From contig NZ_VOHS01000003.1 in NCBI RefSeq assembly GCF_007896845.1, positions 306,565 to 370,564 on the forward strand: a stretch of DNA of 64,000 nt, given 5' to 3'. This document shows, one piece after another, positions 17,580 to 27,600 of this stretch (its first letter is position 1; every line of letters starts with the position of its first letter). The notes under the pieces were generated by a model. It had not been told where the DNA came from. It was given only the letters and a program-made list of their open reading frames with translations, and did no database searches. Source of the DNA: Chitinophaga pinensis. Its GTDB lineage: Bacteria; Bacteroidota; Bacteroidia; Chitinophagales; Chitinophagaceae. A program made the translations under genes and the position numbers.

Positions 17580-18458
17580 ATGAACAGACAACAAATTGTC
17601 AATGTCAGCCGGGCCGCAGCCCTCTCCATGACCGTATTACTGTCAGCATGTGCAAAGGAAAGCGTTCAGCAGGAAGAACGTCTTGCCGCTGGCAGCAGTT
17701 TAGAAGCTCAGGCAGTGGGCAATACTATCCTGAATTCCTGGAGTGTGAACTGGGATAACTATACACATGGCGTGACGTATACCGCCAATAATGGTGCTAC
17801 CGACTTTGGTAACGTTACCGGTTGGGTAGACAGCCGGGGGATGATCTCCAATGGTAATCTGCGTATTACCCTTTTAAAGAATGCCTTATCTGGTGCTGGT
17901 GGCGTTGTCGCCAACATCGACATTTCTGATGGTACCGCCTATGAGGTGGACTATGATGTAAGGTTCCACAGCCAATTTGACTGGAGCAGAGGTGGGAAAC
18001 TCGGCTTCGGTTTCTCTATCGGTGATGGTAATACCGGTGGTGATCCGGGATGGGATGGTAATGGTGGTACTGCCCGTCTGATGTGGTATCAGACAGATGC
18101 CGGCAGGGTATTCTTCCAACCATATGTTTACTTCAAAGATCAGTCTGGTCAGTATGGAGAGACTTTCGGCAAGTCTTATCCTTCCAGTGGTAGTCTGAAC
18201 AAAGGACAGACCTACCATGTACACCTGTATGTAAAGAGTAATACGGGCAGCAATACCAATGGTCACGTGCAGTACGTGATTGACGGTACAGTCGTACTGG
18301 ATCAGGATATCCGCTGGACAACCAACGACAGCAAACGTCTCATCAGAGGACTGACCTTCCATACTTTCCGTGGTGGTAGCCAGACCTATTGGCAATCATC
18401 CACCGATGGATATATCTATTATGATAATCTGAAAGTGCATAGGATCAGTACCAACTGA
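17580..18458 (+). CDS. Lipoprotein with polysaccharide lyase 14-like jelly-roll
   Basis: Exported lipoprotein of 292 residues; the signal peptide ends in LLSAC (Cys about 23). The rest is beta-rich with many Gly, Asn and aromatic residues. The blocks GGKLGFGFSIGDG, GNGGTARLMWY, YVYFKDQSGQYGE and LTFHTFRGGSQTYWQSSTDG resemble the polysaccharide lyase family 14-type fold (alginate/glucuronan lyases), in which a basic/Tyr cluster on the concave sheet cleaves uronic acid polymers by beta-elimination. Family assignment rests on remembered motif patterns and is moderate; a non-catalytic concanavalin-type lectin is the alternative. It has its own terminator and stands alone between a T9SS metallopeptidase and an MBL hydrolase. 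Confidence 0.6.
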   Translation: MNRQQIVNVSRAAALSMTVLLSACAKESVQQEERLAAGSSLEAQAVGNTILNSWSVNWDNYTHGVTYTANNGATDFGNVTGWVDSRGMISNGNLRITLLKNALSGAGGVVANIDISDGTAYEVDYDVRFHSQFDWSRGGKLGFGFSIGDGNTGGDPGWDGNGGTARLMWYQTDAGRVFFQPYVYFKDQSGQYGETFGKSYPSSGSLNKGQTYHVHLYVKSNTGSNTNGHVQYVIDGTVVLDQDIRWTTNDSKRLIRGLTFHTFRGGSQTYWQSSTDGYIYYDNLKVHRISTN

Positions 18459-18479
18459 TAACTGTATATGTTTTTGCGG

Positions 18480-18512
18480 CCTCCGGAGCATCTCAGCTGT
18501 TCCGGAGGTTTT
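18480..18512 (+). terminator. Terminator after the PL14-like gene
   Basis: CCTCCGGA (18480-18487) pairs with TCCGGAGG (18501-18508), followed by TTTTATT. Confidence 0.85.
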
Positions 18513-18645
18513 ATTATATGTAAAAGGCATCTTTGAAATCTGATATCAATCCTTTGATTTTTATTATATGTGATAGCGGCTTTTTCCTGACCTTTGCGCA
18601 GACGGGGATGGCTATCTGAACCAACATCCCGATTAAATTTACTGT

Positions 18646-19647
18646 ATGAAAAAGCAATGGCGGATACTGACTGAGTCACGGAATTATAAGGCGGGAAAGT
18701 TCCTGAATCTTGAATACACCCCTATGATGACGGAGGGTACCTCTATGAGTAAAATGCTGATAGAGTATTTTAATCCGCCGGCAACAGCTGTTCCTGCCAG
18801 CGAGATCCCTTCTGTCAGAACGGATCTGAAGGCATTAGGTTCAGATAAACCGGTAATCGTATGGTTCGGACACTCCTCTTATCTGATCCATTGCAGAGGT
18901 ATCAACATACTGGTAGATCCTGTATTAAGCGGACATGCATCCCCGATACGTACTATGGTGAAAGCATTTCCCGGTTCGAATGTTTACCAGGCAGAAGATA
19001 TGCCTGTTATAGACTACATGATCATCACACATAACCACTACGATCATCTGGACAAAAAGACTATAAAAAAACTGCGTCCACAGACAAAGGCTTATTATAC
19101 CTCACTGGGTGTAGGAAAAGATATAGCAGGTTGTAGTGTGGAGGAGCAGCATATTACAGAAATGGATTGGTGGGAAAAGGAGCAGTTAAGTCCGGAGATC
19201 TCGCTGACGGCTACGCCTGCCCGGCATTTTTCCGGCAGGGGGCTGAAAAGAGGAGGTTCACTGTGGTCATCATTTGTATTGAGCATGTACGGTTATACTA
19301 TTTTCATCGGTGGTGATTCCGGTTACGGTACACATTTTAAAGAGATTGGTGAAAAACAGGGTCCTGTAGATATTGCGATACTGGAATGCGGGCAGTATAA
19401 TGAAGCCTGGAAACATATCCATATGATGCCGGAAGAAACCGTGCAGGCAGCATCCGATCTGAAAGCAAAAATGTTGTTGCCCGTACACTGGGCTAAATTC
19501 AAATTGGCATTACACCCATGGAATGAGCCTGTTGAAAGGGTCGCAAAAGAAGCCGTGGTAAAGCATATGCCTATTGTTACACCAATGATCGGTCAGCCGG
19601 TTATTGTAGGAGAACAACCGGTGATGGCGCCATGGTGGAATTTCTGA
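18646..19647 (+). CDS. MBL-fold metallo-hydrolase, NAPE-PLD/UlaG-like
   Basis: Cytosolic metallo-beta-lactamase-fold enzyme of 333 residues. The binuclear metal motif ITHNHYDHLD (HxHxDH, about residues 127-133) is intact, with further ligand candidates in GGDSGYG (about 225) and LLPVHWAKF (about 280). The N-terminal strand WFGHSSYLIHCRGINILVDPV is typical of the COG2220 group, which includes N-acyl-phosphatidylethanolamine phospholipase D and UlaG lactonase. The specific substrate cannot be told from sequence. It converges with the PAS kinase, only two bases between stops. Confidence 0.88.
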   Translation: MKKQWRILTESRNYKAGKFLNLEYTPMMTEGTSMSKMLIEYFNPPATAVPASEIPSVRTDLKALGSDKPVIVWFGHSSYLIHCRGINILVDPVLSGHASPIRTMVKAFPGSNVYQAEDMPVIDYMIITHNHYDHLDKKTIKKLRPQTKAYYTSLGVGKDIAGCSVEEQHITEMDWWEKEQLSPEISLTATPARHFSGRGLKRGGSLWSSFVLSMYGYTIFIGGDSGYGTHFKEIGEKQGPVDIAILECGQYNEAWKHIHMMPEETVQAASDLKAKMLLPVHWAKFKLALHPWNEPVERVAKEAVVKHMPIVTPMIGQPVIVGEQPVMAPWWNF

Positions 19648-19649
19648 TC

Positions 19650-22439
19650 TTATAATCCGGGAATGATAATATGAAAGAGGGTGCCCTTTCCGGGGTCAGA
19701 CTCTACAAACAGGTGGCCGGAATGATTGGCAACAATACGTCTGCATAATGACAACCCGATACCGGAGCCGGGATACATGGCACGGTTATGCAGGCGTTTA
19801 AACACTTCAAAGATCTGGTCGGCATATTTCTGTTCGAAGCCGATACCATTATCCTTGAAGGTGATATCAAAGTATTGTTTGTGTCGTTCTGATTTGCCGA
19901 GATAACTGCCTGCCATATCGGGAGTAATAACTTTGGCGCTGATCTCTATTACAGGACGGGTATCAGGTTGTGTGAATTTCAGAGCATTGCTCATGAGATT
20001 ATAGAACAGCTGATTGATCTGTAAAGGAATACCCTGTATAGTAGGGAGTGGGCCTATCAGGATCTCCGCATTTTTCTCTTCTATGATCAGTTCGAAGTCG
20101 CTGATGACGCTTTGTAAGATGAAGGTGAGGTTTATTGCCCGCGTCATATTTCCCTTTTCCAGCAGTCTGGAAAACTCCAGCAGGTCTTTGATCAGCATCG
20201 ACATCCTCTCAGATGACTGATTGATCTTTTCCACCAGCTTTTTATGGTCCGGGACCAGATCTTCATAACGGTTCAGCAGGTCTGCATAGATGCGTATCTT
20301 CCGCAAAGGTTCCTGCAGGTCATGGCTGGCAACATATGCATATTGTTCCAGCTCCTGATTTGACCTTACGAGATTGGCGTTGGCATCCTGCAATTCTTCA
20401 TTCATAGCCGCCAGTTCCTCGTTGGAGGCTGCCAGTTCTTCCGTTCTTTCTGCTACTTCCAGTTCCAGATTCCCCTGATGTTCCAGTAGTTTATGACGGG
20501 CAAGTACCTGTTCAGTCACATCGATGGCCATGTCTACGATTGCAAAGACTTCTCCCGTTGCATTCAGCAATGGTTTGTAGGTGTAGTTGAAATAGAATGT
20601 TTCGGGTTTCCCGTTTATGACAAGGATCGCTTTGGCTTCTTTTTCATGATAGGCGATACCTGTTTTATATACTTCATCCAATATTTTCAGGAACGGCTGT
20701 TCCTTCAGCTCCGGAACTGCCACCGACAGTTTCTTCCCAAGCACAGATCTGCCTTTACCCCAGACATTAATCATCGGTTCATTGGCGACCTCTATGACCA
20801 GTTCAGGTCCTACAAAGAGGGCGGTGGCTACAGGGGCTTCTTCTACGAGGGAGCGGAAACGGTATTCGCTTTCAAGCAATGCCTGTTGCACTTCCTGTTC
20901 TGCTCTCAGGTCTCTGGCTACACAGGCGACAGCGATGGGCTCTCCGCTCATCGGACTGTCCAGCCGGAATGCGTTGGTATGGAAAGGTATCTGTTCGCCG
21001 GTCTCCTGCTGTGTATAGTATTGTCTTCCCGTCCATTTGCCTTGGGTAAAGACGGCAGGAAGAACGTGTTTTTCAAGATGTACCAGATGTTCAAGGGTAA
21101 AGATATCTCTGATATTGCGGGTGATGGTGGATGTCTTACGTCCCATTCCCAGCATTTTCATACCGGCGTCATTCACATAGGTAATTGTACCATCGAGATT
21201 GGCTACGGCGATAAAGTCGCTGCTGTTCTCTACCAATGTCAGCAGCTTTTGCTGTTCCTGACGGGCAGCTACTTCATTACTGATATCAAAGGCGATGACC
21301 AGTATATCTTCTTTCTGATCATCCTGATTGATGATACGGGCTGTATTGACCTGTACCCAGCGTTCTGCACCATCCCGCAGGCGATAGCGTTTGATCTGGT
21401 TGAAGACATCGCGTTTGCCTTGCATCAGCTCTTTGAAGAGTTGTACATTTTCCTGCTGATGTTCGGTATGTACGATTTCTATGTATTCTTTGCCGGTCAG
21501 TTCCTGGGCCGTACAACCCAGCAGACCTGCAAAGGCTTTATTGATCATATTGAACTTTCCGTGGCTATCGATGAAAGCCATACCAATGGTGGCATTATTA
21601 AAGGAGAGTGCAAAGCGCTGTTCAACTTCTTTGAGCAGGCGGTCCTGCTCTTTCTGCAGGGTGACATCGAGGCAGATACCGGACAACGATACAGGAGTAC
21701 CGTTGATATCATAATAGTATTTGCCACGTATTTTACCCCAGTGTATAGAGCCATCATCCCATATAAAACGTGCTTCGTAGTGCAGGGTACCTGTTTGTGC
21801 GGCAACTGCATAGGCACGTTCTCTTAAGGGCATATCATCCGGGTGAATATGGCTGATCAGTATATTCCGTTTCTTAACAACAGGTTCGCGTACGCCTGTC
21901 ATAATATATTGAAGGTTCGCTGAGAAGTCAATGTCATCGGTGCTCAGGTCAACGGTAAAGATACCTGCATCAGACCCTTCTACGGCGAGACTGGCCAGTC
22001 TTTCTGCAGCTTCAGCCTTCTCGTGGGCGGCTATTTCTGCGGTAATGTCCTGACTGATACCAGAGAGACGAATGGCTTTTCCCTCATTATCAAAGTAAGC
22101 CTGTCCCTTTACATTCAGCCATAAAGTATTATTGTTGTCAGTTCCGATACTTCGGAACCGGACACTGAACTGGTGGTCAGATTGGGGCTGTAATGCCTGT
22201 CTGACCGTCTGTCGGATGGAATCCTGATCTGCGTAGTGAATGTGCCGTATGACGGTTTCGTAGGTAGGTATTTCGTCGTCTGCCAGTCTGAATAGTGCCC
22301 TGCAACGTTCATCCAGTGCAATCTGCCGGTTAAGCATATCCACATCCCATGTACCGATCCCGGCAGCATGTAATGCAAAACGTATCTGAAGTTCCTGGTC
22401 CCGAGGGATAGACGGTTTGGGTGTTGTAAGTTCACTCAT
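19650..22439 (-). CDS. Multi-PAS soluble sensor histidine kinase
   Basis: Cytoplasmic hybrid-free kinase of 929 residues without membrane segments. Five PAS or PAC units follow one another (roughly residues 15-130, 140-255, 268-385, 395-515, 520-645); the fourth contains LVENSSDFIAVANLDG. A coiled coil (LELEVAERTEELAASNEELA) leads to the HisKA box YVASHDLQEPLRK (His about 704) and a complete HATPase with NALKF, DNGIGF and GSGIGLSLC. Such PAS chains usually sense redox state, light or small ligands; several PAC signatures are clear but no cofactor-binding Cys or His could be fixed. No response regulator is adjacent; the closest orphan receivers are at 28742 and 35457. Confidence 0.93.
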   Translation of the reverse strand: MSELTTPKPSIPRDQELQIRFALHAAGIGTWDVDMLNRQIALDERCRALFRLADDEIPTYETVIRHIHYADQDSIRQTVRQALQPQSDHQFSVRFRSIGTDNNNTLWLNVKGQAYFDNEGKAIRLSGISQDITAEIAAHEKAEAAERLASLAVEGSDAGIFTVDLSTDDIDFSANLQYIMTGVREPVVKKRNILISHIHPDDMPLRERAYAVAAQTGTLHYEARFIWDDGSIHWGKIRGKYYYDINGTPVSLSGICLDVTLQKEQDRLLKEVEQRFALSFNNATIGMAFIDSHGKFNMINKAFAGLLGCTAQELTGKEYIEIVHTEHQQENVQLFKELMQGKRDVFNQIKRYRLRDGAERWVQVNTARIINQDDQKEDILVIAFDISNEVAARQEQQKLLTLVENSSDFIAVANLDGTITYVNDAGMKMLGMGRKTSTITRNIRDIFTLEHLVHLEKHVLPAVFTQGKWTGRQYYTQQETGEQIPFHTNAFRLDSPMSGEPIAVACVARDLRAEQEVQQALLESEYRFRSLVEEAPVATALFVGPELVIEVANEPMINVWGKGRSVLGKKLSVAVPELKEQPFLKILDEVYKTGIAYHEKEAKAILVINGKPETFYFNYTYKPLLNATGEVFAIVDMAIDVTEQVLARHKLLEHQGNLELEVAERTEELAASNEELAAMNEELQDANANLVRSNQELEQYAYVASHDLQEPLRKIRIYADLLNRYEDLVPDHKKLVEKINQSSERMSMLIKDLLEFSRLLEKGNMTRAINLTFILQSVISDFELIIEEKNAEILIGPLPTIQGIPLQINQLFYNLMSNALKFTQPDTRPVIEISAKVITPDMAGSYLGKSERHKQYFDITFKDNGIGFEQKYADQIFEVFKRLHNRAMYPGSGIGLSLCRRIVANHSGHLFVESDPGKGTLFHIIIPGL

Positions 22440-22491
22440 GTTTCACTGGCAGTCCATTGAAGGTACAAGTTAAATCAAAGGAACCGAATTA

Positions 22492-22971
22492 TTATTTCCC
22501 GGTCACCTTCTTTCCTGCTTCCAGTTTTTCGATCATGAGCGTAAGGCGATTTTGTCTGGTCTCCTCTCTTTTGGCGGAAGTGATCCAAACCATGTATTCC
22601 TTTCTGTCAGTATAAGAGAGTTTATTATAAAAGGCTTCCGCTTTGGGGTGTCTGGCAAATAAAGCGACTACTTCATCTGTGAGTACTACTTCTCTGACAT
22701 CAAGGTCCTGTTCCAGTTCGACATGAATGGTGTCTCCCAGTTCTTTACCCAGTTGTTTACGGATGACCTGGGTAATGCCCAGCCAGTGTTCAGGCATATT
22801 CATCTTTGTCAGACTACCCCGATAGGTGACTTTACCATCAATCAGCGCTTTCACCTTCACCTGACCTTTTACGCCAAACAGTTCCTGTACATTATAAGGA
22901 AACACTACATAGCCGGCATTCATCCCGCCATGTTGTTGTATCACTGCATCAAAAGTTACTTTTCCGGACAT
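22492..22971 (-). CDS. DUF1905/YdeI-type protein
   Basis: Cytosolic protein of 159 residues. The N-terminal half (VTFDAVIQQHGGMNAGYVVF, KVKALIDGKVTYRGSL) matches the DUF1905 beta-barrel type, and the C-terminal half (HPKAEAFYNKLSYTDRKEY, WITSAKREETRQNR) is the YdeI/OmpD-associated helical region, found in proteins linked to bacteriocin tolerance in enterobacteria. In Bacteroidota the role is unknown. The stop-to-start distance to the next upstream gene is 3 bases, so it belongs to the sigma-factor operon. Confidence 0.8.
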   Translation of the reverse strand: MSGKVTFDAVIQQHGGMNAGYVVFPYNVQELFGVKGQVKVKALIDGKVTYRGSLTKMNMPEHWLGITQVIRKQLGKELGDTIHVELEQDLDVREVVLTDEVVALFARHPKAEAFYNKLSYTDRKEYMVWITSAKREETRQNRLTLMIEKLEAGKKVTGK

Positions 22972-22974
22972 GTG

Positions 22975-23631
22975 TTATTCTTTTTCGTAGGCTTCAATCT
23001 CCCGGAGGAAGTGCTGAGCCTTAGTGAGAGAGGTCCATTCACTGCTACCAAAGATAATCTTAAACCAGCGTTTATCGACATTTTCCATCTTTGCATTCTG
23101 GTAGAACCAGATGGCAAGGGCTGAAAACAGGAAGGTGATTGTCAATTGAAATACCCACAGCCCGATTGTACCATTTTCAAACATGCCTTTATTGAAGTAG
23201 AAGGTAGTGTAAAAGGGAGCTGACAACATTAATATACGTACAATACTGATGGTTGAAAGTTGCAGCCGGACCAGCTTTTTCTGTGTGTCCAGCACGTTGC
23301 TGTCATTGTCTATTTGTTGTATCAGAGAAACCTGTCGTATGTATACAACGATGGCAGTAACGGTGATGACGATAACGGCCATGGCAGATACGATGAAGAA
23401 GAGACTATATGGTGTCATATACATGATGGCTAAAACGACCAGAGCAGAGAGGAATAAGGACCAGATAATACCGAGGATCACTGCTACGATCTTGATCGCT
23501 TTTAGCGGGCGGAGTGCGCTTCTTACCTTCTGGGTCTGCATTTCGGTGATCAGACGTTGATTCAGGGCCAGTGATTTTTCCAGCTTTTTATCATAAGCGG
23601 CCCACATTTGTTTTAATAAGATGTCTTCCAT
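22975..23631 (-). CDS. Four-helix membrane protein, partner of an ECF sigma factor
   Basis: Protein of 218 residues with an N-terminal soluble helical part (MEDILLKQMWAAYDKKLEKS) and hydrophobic stretches near residues 45-70, 75-97, 130-148 and 152-172. It lies 5 bases downstream of the sigma factor gene on the same strand. Bacteroidota often encode such a small membrane protein directly after an ECF sigma gene, where an anti-sigma role is suspected, but it lacks the zinc-binding HxxxCxxC motif of ZAS anti-sigma factors. Role inferred from position only. Confidence 0.7.
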   Translation of the reverse strand: MEDILLKQMWAAYDKKLEKSLALNQRLITEMQTQKVRSALRPLKAIKIVAVILGIIWSLFLSALVVLAIMYMTPYSLFFIVSAMAVIVITVTAIVVYIRQVSLIQQIDNDSNVLDTQKKLVRLQLSTISIVRILMLSAPFYTTFYFNKGMFENGTIGLWVFQLTITFLFSALAIWFYQNAKMENVDKRWFKIIFGSSEWTSLTKAQHFLREIEAYEKE

Positions 23632-23636
23632 TTTTA

Positions 23637-24134
23637 TCAGGTATGAATGGTGGAGAATTTGGTTTTTAATTTGCCTTTGATACGGTTGATCTTTGTTGCG
23701 ATGTTGGTTTCTGTCAATCCCAGTATATCGGCTATTTCCTTATAACTTTTCTCTTCCAGATACAGTAGCATAATGGCTCTGTCCAGTTCCGGCAGCTCAT
23801 GAATGAAACGTTGCAATAATTGTAACTGTTCCATATCTGTTGCTTCCTCTGTAACGACGATGATATCAGCGGTAAGTTCGTGTGCGTTGTTGTGCTTACT
23901 GTCTTTACGATAGAAGGAAATCGCCACGTTCAGGGCTATTCTGTATAGCCAGGTAGAATATTTATACTGGTCATTATACCGGTCGAATGATCGCCATAGC
24001 TGGAAGATGATCTCCTGTATGAGATCTTTTCTGTCTTCTGTATGGTGACAATAGGAATTGGCTATTTTATAGATAATTCCTTTGTGCTGTTCGATGACCG
24101 ACAGAAAGACTTTATCTTCTTTTGGAGGGGCCAT
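23637..24134 (-). CDS. ECF-type RNA polymerase sigma factor
   Basis: Sigma-70 family factor of 165 residues. Region 2 is seen in DLIQEIIFQLWRSFDRY and the -10-melting segment YSTWLYRIALNVAISFYRK; region 4 helix-turn-helix in MLLYLEEKSYKEIADILGLT. It heads a three-gene operon (sigma, membrane protein, DUF1905 protein), so it probably controls its own operon together with other targets. No consensus promoter was recognised in the 500-base region upstream. Confidence 0.93.
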   Translation of the reverse strand: MAPPKEDKVFLSVIEQHKGIIYKIANSYCHHTEDRKDLIQEIIFQLWRSFDRYNDQYKYSTWLYRIALNVAISFYRKDSKHNNAHELTADIIVVTEEATDMEQLQLLQRFIHELPELDRAIMLLYLEEKSYKEIADILGLTETNIATKINRIKGKLKTKFSTIHT

Positions 24135-24655
24135 ATGATGTAATCATTAAGGTCATTTGAAAAAACATTTACCTTATTATTCGCAGGAGGGAACGAAAAA
24201 TCACATCAGGATATCAGAGATCCTGAAAGTAACAAAAATTGGGGATATAAGGGGAAGATTTCAGACGGTTTTCAGGTGCCTTTTATCGAAGGCAGGTGAT
24301 TCATAGGATAGTAAAAAATTATTACTGATGATTTTCATTGCATCGGCTCAAATGCCACGCCATAGCGGGATTCGAGCCGATGTAAAAAGGTGATTCATAG
24401 GATAAGTACACGCTAAAGATAATCAAATTTTGATATCAGGAAATTATTTCTTCTCTTTTTGAAATAATTAATATTAAAATGAAGAAAAATGCGTTGCGCG
24501 ATAAAAAATGAGGCATTTCTAAGGGATAATTTGTCAAATTTTAAAGGTCAGATCATTCAATATCAATAGAAATACTATCTATAAATCCTTCTTCCATCAT
24601 TGAGAGGGATGCTAACGGTGTTTTTCAAACAGGTAGCAGAGCAAGTCATCTCTTA
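24135..24655. other. Long intergenic region with repeats
   Basis: About 520 AT-rich bases between the sigma operon start and the SNF2 gene end. It contains the repeat structure annotated at 24278-24404. The right part (24405-24600) is very AT-rich with no coding frame. A 15-codon minus-strand frame ending at about 24550 (MMEEGFIDSISIDIE) is too short to accept. Confidence 0.5.
24278..24404. repeat. Direct repeats flanking hairpins
   Basis: AGGTGATTCATAGGATA occurs at 24294-24310 and exactly again at 24388-24404. Between the copies, CATCGGCTC (24341-24349) pairs with GAGCCGATG (24374-24382). Just before the first copy, TGCCTT-TTATCG-AAGGCA forms another hairpin. The unit may be a non-coding RNA or a short mobile-type insertion with duplicated flanks. 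Confidence 0.7.
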
Positions 24656-27600
24656 TTATTTATCTGCTTTTGCAATCAGAGATAATAATTCTTCGGTGGA
24701 TAACTTACCACTGATATCACTTCCCTCCAGTAATCGGTCAGCAAGGTCTCTTTTACTATTGTGTAGCGCAATGATCTTTTCTTCGATGGTGTGTCTCGTC
24801 ACCAGCCTGTATATCGTCACCGGTCTTGTCTGACCGATACGATATGCTCTGTCAGATGCTTGTTCTTCAATTGCAGGGTTCCACCACGGATCGAGGTGAA
24901 TGACATAATCAGCCGCGGTCAGGTTCAGGCCAGTTCCTCCGGCTTTAAGACTGATCAGGAACAGTGAGCCGGCGCCTGACTGGAACTCTTTTACTACTCT
25001 TTCCCTGACAGGTATAGGTGTACTGCCATCAAGGTAACAATATGAAACATTCAGTTCGTCAAGTGCAAGTCTGACAAGGTCGAGGTGCTTTACGTACTGA
25101 CTAAATACCAGTGCACGGTGATTATTGTCGATCAGCTCTTTTACGATCTCAATAAATACTGCCAGTTTGGAAGAAGGGATCCGGATCTCCGGGTCAATCA
25201 TCTGTGTATTACAGGCAGCCATGCGCAGTTTACCGATCTCTGTCAGTGTATTTAAATTATGTTTGCTGGTTTTGTCTTTACTATAGCGTTTGATATTCTC
25301 GACTGCTTTCAGCCGGAGCGCTTCATAGAAAGAGGCCTCTTCCGGAGACAGTGTAATCATTTTCACGATCTCTGTTTTCTCCGGCAATTCATCCAGTACG
25401 GCTGTTTTGGTACGGCGCAGCATGAATGGTGCAATGATCTTGCGAAGGTGTTTGGTAACGGTACTTTCCGCGTTATAGATGACCGGTGTGGTAAACTGTT
25501 TATTGAAATATGGCAGACTACCCAGCAGACCGGGATTGATAAAATTGAAGAGGTTCCAGATCTCTGTCAGATGATTTTGTACCGGTGTACCTGTCAGTAT
25601 CAGTCTGAAACCAGCCTGTAAAGCCATAGCGGCTTTGGAGGTTTTCGTCTGATAGTTTTTGATAGTATGTGCTTCATCCAGCACAACAGTATTCCATGGA
25701 ATGATGGACAGTAACTCGTCTTCGGATTGCAGGATACCATAGGTGATCAATACCACATCAAATGGGCCGGCTGCTTTCAGCATAGCATGACGTTTACCAC
25801 CAGTGATCTGTTTTACCTGCAGGGAGGGAGCGAATTTATACAGTTCGTTTACCCAGTTTGGTAATACAGACGCAGGGCAGACTACCAGCGCCGGACCTTC
25901 ATGTGCTCTGTATAGCAGCATGGCAATTGCCTGAATGGTTTTACCCAGACCCATGTCATCAGCGAGACAGGCACCAGCGCCCCATGCAGCTAATCTGACC
26001 ATCCAGCGGAAGCCTTCTTCCTGATAAGGGCGTAACTGCGTTTGTAAGGTAGCGGGGACTTCCGCCTGTACTGTTTCAGCTGCAGCTTGTCTGGCACGCA
26101 GTGCTTTCCAGTGTTCGTCTGTTTCTACCTGACCGGCGTCTTCAAGCAGTTCGTCCAGCATGTGTGCAGTAAGCGGGCGTATACGGAGTTCTTCGTGTTC
26201 TGCGATCGCTACACTGGCCAGTTCATTGAGCTGGCGGTAGAGTTTACCGGTCAGCGAGAGAAATTCTCCTTTTCCTAATGTTACAAACCGGCTGTTACTG
26301 GCTTTAACAGCATCCAGCAGATCTTTCAATGATAAAACAGTGTCATCATCTACTTTGAGGTCGCCATTGGCCGCAAACCATTTGCCGTCTACCCTGCGGA
26401 TGGTCATGCGGAGTTGTGCCTGTGGTTCGACCATACGTACCCGTAATTTGTGTCCTTCCGGCCATTCGGCAGTGGCCAGTTCGGGATGACGTTGTATGAC
26501 TTCCAGTAATTGCAGACATTCAAGAGGATCTTCAAAGATGATGACGTCATCTTCTATTTCCTGTCTGACAGATTCCTGTATGAGTATAACCAGTTTTGCC
26601 AGATTGCTCTTTTCTGCATCAAGATCGCGGGTGGCCTGACAACGTTCCCCATTGGTAACCCCTATCAGGTGACGGGCGCCTTCTCCCGGTTTGCAGTAAG
26701 GTGGATCATTGACAAATGGTTTTACAAAGAATGAAGCTCTCAACGCATCGCCGGTAGGTTGTAGTTGTACGCGTATGCGGGTATCGCCTGTACGTTGTCT
26801 GATATTTAATGCAGCTGTGTCGTCCAGATTGGAATGTACAGTCATATGAGCGCCTATATTGCGTAGCGCCTGCATCAGTTTATCTTTCCCTGTGGAAGGT
26901 ACTGTCTCAATCTGTCTGAGCGTCTGCAATACAGTACGCTGCTGCTGTGTGAGCCGGATGACTTTCAGACGTGTATCAGATTCTTTTATCAGTACTGTAT
27001 CACTGATATAGTCATTGATATTGGTGCTGAATACATAGCCGTTTCCTGTTTTATTGACGATCAGCTCTGGTTGCCCTTTCACAATCTCCACAGGAATTTC
27101 CGGTGCTTCCAGCATGAAAAGATAAGGGTGTCCCGTTATTTCATGCCATACTCTTTCACCGAAGGCATAGGCCTCGGTACCATAGGTATGATAGTTTTCT
27201 TTGATGATCGCTCCGGCAATCCGGGTATCATGATCCGTCATCGATTCTATCAATCCATCCTTTAGTTTTTTTAGTTCCACGATCCTGCCCCTGCTCCATC
27301 CGGTATCTCCCTGATGTGTTTGTATAACCGGCTGTATCTCTGATTTGCGTATGTCAATGAGGTATGCCAGTCGGGTGGCGGCAGGTGCTTTTTCTTTTTG
27401 TGGCTTACCGGCTTCCGGTAGTATGAGCACATTTAGCAGGCGTTCCCAGTCAGCTACCGGCTGCATCCGCGAGAAGATAGGCTCTTTACCGATGAAGGTA
27501 GCCAGTTCGCGGAATGTCTTTTCGTTATTCAGATATGCCTGATCGCGGAACAGGTATAACAGCTCGTATGTGAGCAGGCGATATTTGCGCTGTATACCGT

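Noticed and set aside
20493..21827. Long plus-strand frame of 444 codons
   Set aside because: Antisense to the PAS kinase; composition is that of a shadow frame and no domain is seen.
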